A stretch of 12,775 bases of DNA, taken from the NCBI GenBank assembly GCA_938018155.1, contig CALIIG010000022.1:1-12775 (forward strand), read 5' to 3'. This document shows, piece by piece, positions 6,706-12,775 of this stretch. The position numbers were made by a program, and so were the translations under genes. The notes below the pieces were generated by a model. It had not been told where the DNA came from and made no database searches. It saw only the letters and a list, made by a program, of their open reading frames with translations. Positions within the stretch are counted from its first letter, which is position 1. The number at the start of each line of letters is the position of its first letter. Source of the DNA: an uncultured Prevotella sp. (GTDB taxonomy: Bacteria; Bacteroidota; Bacteroidia; Bacteroidales; Bacteroidaceae).

Positions 6706-9417
6706 TTACTTTACTATCACCTTCTTCACTGTCTTGTCTTTGTATCGGACAACGTTTATTCCCCGCGTCGGAGCAGAAATCCGTCGCCCGTCTACATCAT
6801 ATCGCCCTATCTCTTCCTTGGGAATACAGGAGAGTTGATGAGGATTCTCTATACCTGTTGAAAACTTCTTATTCTTCAAGAAGTTGTCCATCAGCACCTT
6901 CATCCAATGTCCGCCAAGTACAGAGCGGCCTTGGAATATCTGATAGTCGCCACTGTTCACCCAATACCAATCACTAAATGGCACTCTATTCTTAGTCTTG
7001 TCAGCGAATTCCCACACAAAGTCTGACATTCGTGTGAATCCTTCTTGAGTATCGGCCAAACATGCAGTCCACATCTCCCAATCTGATTTCGTATATCTTT
7101 CACGATTATCCAATGGAATACCGTATGGTTCTGCCTTTGTAAGATAATAGTTATATTCTTTCTGTTTCATTTGTTTGGAGAAAAGGTTCAGTCCCCACAG
7201 TTTGTCCCACACCATATTATATTTCATGCTCCACGTGCCACTGCGGTCGTAAGCTAATCGGTAATGGTCGCCATCATTTGCTGTTCGTTCTAATGTAGCA
7301 GCCATTCGACGCGCCTTATCCATATAAGTACGGTATGTAGTATCTTCTCCTTGCATTTGTGCCATCAATGCATATCCGGCAATTCCCATAATAGCCTTTA
7401 CAGAAAGGTTTACGTTGTGTGCTAAATGCCCCGCAAAATCATCAGTACAGAGTTGATTAGCGGGATCTTGTCCATTAGCTACCAAATAGTTTGTCCACAT
7501 GGTAAGCAAGTCCCAATACTTCTTGGCAAAATCAGCTTTTCCCTCTCTTAGGCAGGTCATTGCTGTGAGAATAACCATATTCCCCGCCTCTTCCACAGGC
7601 ATATTCTTACCGAAATCTCCATTTCCACCAGGAAAACAGGAGGCATAAGTCTGTTTGTCAGCAACGGGATAGAAACCCAGGTCATGTGCCGGGAAATGAA
7701 ATCCCCAGCGCGAACTGTCAGCGCAATACTTGAATATACCTTCTAAAGCACCTTTTTCTAACTGTATATTATAGGTAAAGAATAGCGGTGCAGCAGGATA
7801 GGTCACGTCTACTGTATTGATAAACCCACCCGAGCTGTTCTCTTTCGAGAAGTACATCAGGTCGCCATCTTTATCCATAAACAGCTTATGGGCAGCCAAA
7901 GTCTGACGATAAGAGGCTGCCAAGGTCTCGGCATACTTCTTATTTCCTGCTGCTAAAGCATCGTCGTAGATAATTTTATCCCATCGGCGCGCACGTTGCA
8001 TGTACGACTTATAATTATCGCGGAAGTTCTCGAAGGCATCAGTAAGCTGCTGTCCATCTTTCGACCAATAGGCTTTGTAGCGCGTTCCAAGAAATTGCAC
8101 ATCTTGTATCTCATCATAACCTATCATCATGTAGCTTGAATCGCAATCCGTTAACCCAAAGTTGTGCAAGTACCCCAGCATAGGCATCTCACTTTCGTTA
8201 TTACTCTTAATACGCTGTGCATCACGTTGGGCCAACGTCCCCTTGTCAACAAATTGCCTTTCCACTGTATTTTGATCGGCCATAGTTACATTTCCATTCA
8301 CATTGGGTATCATCAAGTAGCCCCAATCAATGCAAAGTAAATCACCTGTCTTGCCCAACACGTTCTGCTCTACACTTCCTGTGCGCACATAGTCAATATT
8401 GTTCACATTTTGTATGCGCGAAATCGTGGGTTGGGTGTTCTTTATCACCGCTAATTCTGGTGTCGTTCCGAAGAATATCTGCACATCATGCTTTCGCTTA
8501 TCATTGGAGCAAACCTGATAAGAGACGTAGTTAATGGGAGTAGAAAGCAAATTCAGGTCGTCAAGAAACATAGGTGCGGTGAAAACCAAACGTAAGTCTA
8601 TACCTCCACAACGAAATGAATAATAAGTGTTGGTTGCCATAACGTCACAGCTGGTTTGTACTGCATTACGTATGTCTTTATGGTTTTCCTTCACATTGGC
8701 AAACAGACCGATATCGGCATTAGCGCCACCCGTAGTGTTATGCACGTGGTATGCGATAATATTATCACCAACATGCAAACTCTCTTTTACATTTGCCGGT
8801 AATATCAATTCCTCGTTCTGCAACCATGTTTCTCCCGTTTGGACTGCCAAAATTCCATTTATGTACACCTCGCACTTATCGTCATGGGAATAAATCAGCC
8901 ACAAGTCACGAGCTAAATCTTCTTTCGTCAGTGTCACGTGGCGACGTATGTAGATATCCGAATTAAGACCTGTCCAGGATGTACGTATGTTAGGATACTC
9001 TTGGGGGCTACCAAATGCAGCTCGTTGCGTCTGCCACTTACTATCGTTAAAGTCACGTTGTATCCAATTTGTAGCAGGCTTTACATAACTGACTTTTGCT
9101 GTCCATGCACCTATGTCAGCCATTGGCGCTACTGGTTTTAGCAGTCTATCCCCCTCTTTTCCCATAAACCGATAGACTACTCCATCAACTCGCAACAAGC
9201 CACTAATGCTCTTCCTTTGCCCCGTCCAATGGCATGTAGTGCCGTCGTATAGGTTATTATATGGCGACCATATGGAGAAATAAGGATCATTTACTATCAG
9301 AGGAACAGATGGCAGACGAAGGTTTGTACGTCGATAGGGCTCGAAAAACGAACCCTCCTGTGCTTCTGCTGCCAACATACTTGCCATACCAACCAAACAG
9401 AGTAATAGCTTTTTCAT
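6706..9417 (-). CDS. DUF4964/DUF5127/DUF4965/DUF1793 protein ('glutaminase A' family), probable glycosidase, with secretion tail
   Basis: A 903-aa exported protein, first gene of the minus-strand operon. Signal peptide 1-19 (MASMLAAEA|Q). Residues 30-90 are DUF4964-like (LRLPSVPLIVNDPYFSIW, HWTGQRKSISGLLRVDG). Residues 105-240 form an inserted beta-sandwich like the sugar-binding domain of GH2 enzymes (DFNDSKW, YIRRHVTLT, YSHDDKCEVYINGI, HVHNTTGGANADIGLF). DUF5127 covers about 250-480, and the helical DUF4965/DUF1793 part about 480-845, with the hallmarks FPAHDLGFYP (575-584), MPVEEAGNMVIL (606-617) and DPANQLCTDDFAGHLAHN (651-668). The family is named after fungal glutaminase GtaA, yet its helical toroid and its frequent place in PULs suggest carbohydrate as substrate here; this is inference. 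Residues 856-903 form a T9SS-like tail (YDVDGRRI, TRGINVVRY, final KVIVK). A good -7 box lies at 9470-9477. Confidence 0.85.
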   Translation of the reverse strand: MKKLLLCLVGMASMLAAEAQEGSFFEPYRRTNLRLPSVPLIVNDPYFSIWSPYNNLYDGTTCHWTGQRKSISGLLRVDGVVYRFMGKEGDRLLKPVAPMADIGAWTAKVSYVKPATNWIQRDFNDSKWQTQRAAFGSPQEYPNIRTSWTGLNSDIYIRRHVTLTKEDLARDLWLIYSHDDKCEVYINGILAVQTGETWLQNEELILPANVKESLHVGDNIIAYHVHNTTGGANADIGLFANVKENHKDIRNAVQTSCDVMATNTYYSFRCGGIDLRLVFTAPMFLDDLNLLSTPINYVSYQVCSNDKRKHDVQIFFGTTPELAVIKNTQPTISRIQNVNNIDYVRTGSVEQNVLGKTGDLLCIDWGYLMIPNVNGNVTMADQNTVERQFVDKGTLAQRDAQRIKSNNESEMPMLGYLHNFGLTDCDSSYMMIGYDEIQDVQFLGTRYKAYWSKDGQQLTDAFENFRDNYKSYMQRARRWDKIIYDDALAAGNKKYAETLAASYRQTLAAHKLFMDKDGDLMYFSKENSSGGFINTVDVTYPAAPLFFTYNIQLEKGALEGIFKYCADSSRWGFHFPAHDLGFYPVADKQTYASCFPGGNGDFGKNMPVEEAGNMVILTAMTCLREGKADFAKKYWDLLTMWTNYLVANGQDPANQLCTDDFAGHLAHNVNLSVKAIMGIAGYALMAQMQGEDTTYRTYMDKARRMAATLERTANDGDHYRLAYDRSGTWSMKYNMVWDKLWGLNLFSKQMKQKEYNYYLTKAEPYGIPLDNRERYTKSDWEMWTACLADTQEGFTRMSDFVWEFADKTKNRVPFSDWYWVNSGDYQIFQGRSVLGGHWMKVLMDNFLKNKKFSTGIENPHQLSCIPKEEIGRYDVDGRRISAPTRGINVVRYKDKTVKKVIVK

Positions 9418-9469
9418 CTTGAATAAAATACTATGGTATTGATTTAAACAACATTTTCTGATTACGCTA

Positions 9470-9477
9470 CAAAATTA
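9470..9477 (-). promoter_or_regulatory. Bacteroides-type -7 box for the glycan operon
   Basis: The minus strand reads TAATTTTG here, a perfect match to TAnnTTTG. It lies 52 bp ahead of the ATG of the DUF4965 gene, giving an expected leader of roughly 45 nt. No clear TTTG is seen at the -33 place 19-21 bp upstream, which hints at activator dependence or a weak basal promoter. Confidence 0.55.
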
Positions 9478-9605
9478 CTCGCCCCTTTTAGACTATGATG
9501 CGATTATCATTCCAAAAAATAACAAAATCGGGCCAATATGCCACGTTGGTTCTTTTTTGCTATACTCTTGAATGGATTTTACACATCAGTACTCAAAATA
9601 AAGTT

Positions 9606-9613
9606 TATCTTTG
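9606..9613 (+). promoter_or_regulatory. Bacteroides-type -7 box for the 919-aa gene
   Basis: TATCTTTG matches TAnnTTTG exactly and is followed by TAGTACAAC, a common start-site setting in this phylum. It lies 117 bp ahead of the ATG at 9731. A -33 TTTG at the normal spacing is missing; the nearest T-run is at 9577-9580, a little too far upstream. Confidence 0.6.
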
Positions 9614-9730
9614 TAGTACAACTATAAATAAATGGTGCAAGCATTCAAAACCGTGCAGCGCCATGTTTCTTTTGATATATGCCTGAAACCTTAACGAACA
9701 TCGCATAATCATTTAACTAAAAAATAGCTT

Positions 9731-12490
9731 ATGAAAAAACAAGTACTAACCTTAGGTATAGGATTGTTGAGCGCAACTCTGCTCAATGCCCAGACCTCAC
9801 CTTGGCCAGGACATGCTGTCGGCAATGGAGGCGAATTCTACCTCTACAATGTTGCCACTGGCTTATGGCTTCAAAACAACAACACCGTGAAAGACGGATG
9901 GGCTACGGCCGTAAATGTAGGCACACGAGGCCTTCCCATAACATTAGAGAAAACGGGGCCGAAAACATTTAAGCTGCGTTCTACCTTCCGTGGCGGTAAC
10001 GGTGTGTCGAATAAGATTGGCGATGCAGGCCTGCTTTACTGGGACATGCCCGCCGAGAATGTAGGCGCATGGGACATCTCCCCTGCAGATAATTTCCAAT
10101 CCATACATGGGTATTGGTTAGAATGTGATGCCATGGTATTAGGGGCAGACAACAACCTTCTCACTACAGACAAAGATAAGAACAGTGTCTGGCAACTCGT
10201 TACTCGAGAAGAGCGTATCGCCGATGCAAAAGCTAAAGCCTCTGTTGAACACCCCGTAGATGTTACATGGCTTATCGATGCACCTGACCTCGCAACGAAG
10301 AACACTACTTACAAGCTGGATTTTACAGCTGCAACCAACACCGAGCATTCTACTTATCAAGGCGGATGGAACATTGTGAAAGCAAACACTATTCAAGAGT
10401 TTTGGAACACACAAACCTTCAACTATCATCAAACCATAAATGGGTTGCCCAATGGCACCTATAAGTTCAGCGTACGCGGATATTATCGTGACGGTTCAAG
10501 TGAAACGCGCGATTATACGATGTATGGTTACGGTGCAGAAAAGTTTGCCAATGGCACCGAACAGCTTCGTGCCACTTACTATGCCAACGGCACCTCGGCC
10601 CCCATCATGTCCCTTTATGCCGGTGCAAAAACAGCTCCGGAAGAAGGATTTAGTTTCCAAGCTGAACGAGAGAAAGACCAAGGCAGCGGACTTTACGTGC
10701 CCAACACACCTCATGAAGCTAACTATGCACTGTGGAAAGGCAATTACCAAAATGCCGAAATAACGGTAACTGTTACAGACGGCACACTGAAATTTGGCGT
10801 AAGAAAAGAGGCCGGCGTCGTTGACGACTGGTGTGTAATCTCCGATTTCTCGCTGAAATATCTCGGCTCGAAAGTGCTTCAGACTGCAGAAGAGGCGCTG
10901 AAAGGACTTAAAGCCATAATCGCCACGACCAAGGCGTTTAAGGGTGCTGTCGCCCCTGCATTGAATAAGCAATACACCGATGCTATTCAAGCAGCAGACA
11001 AGGCGCTCACCTCTACCGACCCTGTGGCAATCAACACTGCTACCTCTGCGCTGCAGAAAGCTTATGATGCCGTTGCCGCCTGCGCTGAAAACTATGAAGC
11101 ACTGGCAAAGACTGTGGAAATCTGCAAAACTGCCAACAAGAATAATGACACACAATTCAGCACTGCCATTGCAGAAGCTGAAAACGTAGCTAAGACCGCT
11201 ACTGCCGACACCGACATGAAGCTGGCTCTTGTGAACCTGCGCGTTGCCCGCAAGATTGCTGCTGCCGACAAGCTGCCCGACATTTACAAGGGTGCTGCTG
11301 CCGGTGCAGGTGAATTCTATTTCTATAATATTGCTTCACAAAAGTTCCTTATGGGCGGTTCCGACTGGAATACGCACGCTGCTGTAGATGTTCCGGGAGT
11401 GCTCTTCACTGTTACAGCCGAAGGAGATGGCTTCACCATCAATCGTTTTGGCGGTAAAGATGGCAACTACTTAGGATATAACGGCTACACTGACATCCCG
11501 GGAAAAGACGTTTGGGCATTCATTCCCGTTGCCGGCAAAAAGAATGTTTATAACATCGTCAAAGGCGACAACCATGCTCAGGGATTAGCCTTTGCACCGC
11601 AATCTAACACCGATGCCGATGAAATGATGGATAAGGAATTCTGGAATACCGTTTCCGTTGAAGCTGCTGTCGCCAAGAATGCCAACGCCGAATGGAAGCT
11701 TGTTACCAAGGCCGAACGTGACGCGCTGCTTGCAACGGCAACCGAAACACGTCCTGTCGACGCCACTCACCTCCTTGCCAGCCCCGGTTTCAACCGCCCT
11801 GCAATGCTCGAAGGCTGGATTACCGACAACAGGAGCGACTTCAAGGATGCCAATCTTGGCGTCATCGACCGAGGCAGACGCACCAACCCTGTCTGTGAGG
11901 CATATTATCAGCAGATGTTCGAGGTCAACCAAGTTGTAAGCAACCTGCCTGAAGGCTATTACCAGGTGAACATGACAGGCTATTACCGCGACGGCAGTCG
12001 TGAAGACCTACAACAAAAGGTTGCCAACGGAACAACTCCCGCACGCCATGCCATGCTCTATATTGAATATAAAGGCAAAGGCAACGAGGTAGCACTTCCC
12101 TCAATTGCAGCGGGCATAAACCAATGCCCGGGTATAGGTTGGAAAGGCGCTGCCGGCGAACAACCCGACAATGTGATGGATGCTGCCGAATATTTCGAAA
12201 GCGGACTTTATAAAGTCTACACCCGCATCATAAAGGTGGGCCCTGAAGGCGAACTTACCATCGGTGTAACCAAAGACAAGCAGGTGGACAGCGATTGGGC
12301 CGTGTTCGACAACTTCCGCCTCACCTATTTTGGCAAGCACGTTTCGCAGGAAATCATCGATGGCATCAATACTGTTAAAAACAATAGCATTGAGAATGGC
12401 AAGATCTACAACCTGCAAGGTATGGAAGTGAAACGTCCGCTCAAGCGTGGCATCTACATCTGTAACGGTAAGAAATTCATCGTGAAATAA
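9731..12490 (+). CDS. Large exported protein with duplicated lectin-like/beta-sandwich modules and secretion tail; putative glycan-binding adhesin
   Basis: A 919-aa protein with signal peptide 1-20 (LLNA|QTSP). Module A (28-380) and module B (519-870) are two copies of one plan. Each starts with a ricin/lectin-like part (GGEFYLYNVATGLWLQ at 33-48; AGEFYFYNIASQKFLM at 526-541), closing with WQLVTREER or WKLVTKAER (154-162, 655-663) and HPVDVTWLIDAP or RPVDATHLLASP. A beta-sandwich like a carbohydrate-binding module follows (GLPNGTYKFSVRGYYRDGS at 238-256; NLPEGYYQVNMTGYYRDGS at 738-756; DDWCVISDFSLKYLG and SDWAVFDNFRLTYFG at the ends). Between them residues 381-516 form an alanine-rich helical spacer, roughly two FIVAR-like three-helix repeats. 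Residues 877-919 are a T9SS-like tail (KIYNLQGMEV, KRGIYICNGKKFIVK). No catalytic motif is seen. It is probably a secreted or surface adhesin or glycan binder. Whether it serves the neighbouring operon is unknown, since it has its own promoter and terminator. Confidence 0.85.
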   Translation: MKKQVLTLGIGLLSATLLNAQTSPWPGHAVGNGGEFYLYNVATGLWLQNNNTVKDGWATAVNVGTRGLPITLEKTGPKTFKLRSTFRGGNGVSNKIGDAGLLYWDMPAENVGAWDISPADNFQSIHGYWLECDAMVLGADNNLLTTDKDKNSVWQLVTREERIADAKAKASVEHPVDVTWLIDAPDLATKNTTYKLDFTAATNTEHSTYQGGWNIVKANTIQEFWNTQTFNYHQTINGLPNGTYKFSVRGYYRDGSSETRDYTMYGYGAEKFANGTEQLRATYYANGTSAPIMSLYAGAKTAPEEGFSFQAEREKDQGSGLYVPNTPHEANYALWKGNYQNAEITVTVTDGTLKFGVRKEAGVVDDWCVISDFSLKYLGSKVLQTAEEALKGLKAIIATTKAFKGAVAPALNKQYTDAIQAADKALTSTDPVAINTATSALQKAYDAVAACAENYEALAKTVEICKTANKNNDTQFSTAIAEAENVAKTATADTDMKLALVNLRVARKIAAADKLPDIYKGAAAGAGEFYFYNIASQKFLMGGSDWNTHAAVDVPGVLFTVTAEGDGFTINRFGGKDGNYLGYNGYTDIPGKDVWAFIPVAGKKNVYNIVKGDNHAQGLAFAPQSNTDADEMMDKEFWNTVSVEAAVAKNANAEWKLVTKAERDALLATATETRPVDATHLLASPGFNRPAMLEGWITDNRSDFKDANLGVIDRGRRTNPVCEAYYQQMFEVNQVVSNLPEGYYQVNMTGYYRDGSREDLQQKVANGTTPARHAMLYIEYKGKGNEVALPSIAAGINQCPGIGWKGAAGEQPDNVMDAAEYFESGLYKVYTRIIKVGPEGELTIGVTKDKQVDSDWAVFDNFRLTYFGKHVSQEIIDGINTVKNNSIENGKIYNLQGMEVKRPLKRGIYICNGKKFIVK

Positions 12491-12512
12491 GATTTAGGTT
12501 AATCGTTTTTGG

Positions 12513-12560
12513 TGGCCAAGGTTCTCAGACACATTTGTCTCTAACCTTGGCCATTTTCTT
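12513..12560 (+). terminator. Strong intrinsic terminator after the 919-aa gene
   Basis: TGGCCAAGGTT (12513-12523) pairs perfectly with AACCTTGGCCA (12543-12553), an 11-bp stem. An inner AGACA (12527-12531) pairs with TGTCT (12536-12540) around a CATT loop. The stem is followed by TTTTCTT (12554-12560). It lies 22 bp after the stop codon at 12490. The outer stem is symmetric, but the T-run is on the plus-strand side, so it terminates plus-strand transcripts. Confidence 0.88.
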
Positions 12561-12607
12561 TGACTGCCATGTACTGCAAGCCATATAATCAGCTCACAGG
12601 AAATTCA

Positions 12608-12775
12608 GCAAATGAAGTACGCGAGTTCGGAGACAACGAACATCTACAGCCTCCAATACCTCCTTGTAGTCTGCAAATGAAGTACGCGAGTTCGGAGACA
12701 ACGAACATCTACAGCCTCCAATATCTCCTTGTAGTCTGCAAATGAAGTACGAGAGTTCGGAGACACCCCCATGGT
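12608..12775. repeat. 65-bp tandem repeat, two full copies plus a partial third at the window edge
   Basis: Copies run 12608-12672, 12673-12737 and 12738-12775 (partial). Copies 1 and 2 differ at one base (AATACCTCC against AATATCTCC). Copy 3 has GAGAG for GCGAG and departs from the unit after GGAGACA, becoming CCCCC. Each full unit contains GTTCG-gagacaa-CGAAC, a perfect 5-bp stem with 7-base loop, and CTACA...TGTAG, a second 5-bp pair. Units abut without spacers, so it is not a CRISPR array. As 65 is not a multiple of three, the repeat shifts frame at every copy and is unlikely to be protein-coding. The array may go on beyond the window. Confidence 0.85.

Larger units (their letters stand above)
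9418..9730. other. Divergent intergenic region (313 bp) with two outward promoters
   Basis: No gene is supported here. The region separates the minus-strand glycan operon from the plus-strand 919-aa gene and carries one -7 box facing each way (9470-9477 minus, 9606-9613 plus). The plus-strand leader is about 110 nt long and holds a weak hairpin, ATGGTGC (9632-9638) against GCGCCAT (9658-9664) with one G-U pair, followed by GTTTCTTTTG; this might act as a leader attenuator but is too weak to claim. Just ahead of the ATG at 9731 the sequence is A-rich (CTAAAAAATAGCTT) without a Shine-Dalgarno site, as usual in this phylum. Confidence 0.6.

Noticed and set aside
9632..9664. Leader hairpin as riboswitch or attenuator for the 919-aa gene
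   Set aside because: Only 7 bp with a G-U pair and a 19-base loop; no known riboswitch core is seen.
10496..11155. 219-aa minus-strand open frame inside the 919-aa gene
   Set aside because: Fully antisense to a gene with clear duplicated domains; Cys/Phe-rich low-meaning sequence, no start context.
12560..12745. 61-aa plus-strand open frame after the terminator
   Set aside because: It crosses the 65-bp repeats in a different frame in each copy, so its protein sequence is an accident of the repeat.
12608..12775. CRISPR array
   Set aside because: The 65-bp units abut with no unique spacers and the whole unit is repeated, so it is a simple tandem repeat.

Overview
The window looks like a chromosomal piece of a Bacteroidota genome, most likely Prevotella in the broad sense. 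The grounds are Bacteroides-type -7 boxes (TAnnTTTG) instead of classical -10/-35 pairs, A-rich leaders without clear Shine-Dalgarno sites, lipoproteins with an acidic stretch straight after the lipobox cysteine, C-terminal tails of the type IX secretion kind (DxxGxx...GIxxV...KxxVK), and a set of glycan-degradation genes typical of a polysaccharide utilization locus (PUL). The genus is inferred from style only.

Positions 1-9417 hold six genes, all on the minus strand, read from right to left. They encode: a 903-aa DUF4964/5127/4965/1793 protein (databases call this family 'glutaminase A', but it is built like a glycosidase); a 424-aa GH43 enzyme with a secretion tail; a 379-aa lipoprotein of the endonuclease/exonuclease/phosphatase (EEP) fold; a 496-aa IPT/TIG plus NHL-propeller lipoprotein, probably a surface glycan-binding protein; then, after a 444-bp gene-free gap, a 664-aa unrecognised protein with a beta-sandwich plus helical-toroid layout; and finally the first 18 codons of another exported protein cut by the left edge. 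Gaps among the first four genes are 82, 119 and 49 bp, so they can form one transcript. A good -7 box lies about 50 bp ahead of the first gene. No SusC/SusD pair is in the window.

The 444-bp gap (2106-2549) is not plain spacer. It holds five back-to-back 22-bp units with a shared 11-base core, a cluster of TGACG/CGTCA inverted repeats, and a long hairpin just after the stop of the IPT/NHL gene.

Divergent from the operon, across 313 bp (9418-9730), is a plus-strand gene for a 919-aa exported protein. It is made of two copies of a lectin-like plus beta-sandwich module joined by an alanine-rich helical spacer, and it ends in a secretion tail. A strong hairpin terminator follows. The right edge carries a 65-bp tandem repeat (two full copies and part of a third) of unknown role.

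Taken together, the minus-strand genes look like a tool set for one glycan. The two lipoproteins probably sit on the cell surface, one binding the glycan and one cleaving a phosphoester or phosphodiester. The GH43 and DUF4965 proteins, if their tails work, are exported across the outer membrane. The 664-aa protein probably finishes the job in the periplasm. The substrate cannot be read from sequence; an arabinose- or xylose-containing glycan with phosphate substituents would fit.
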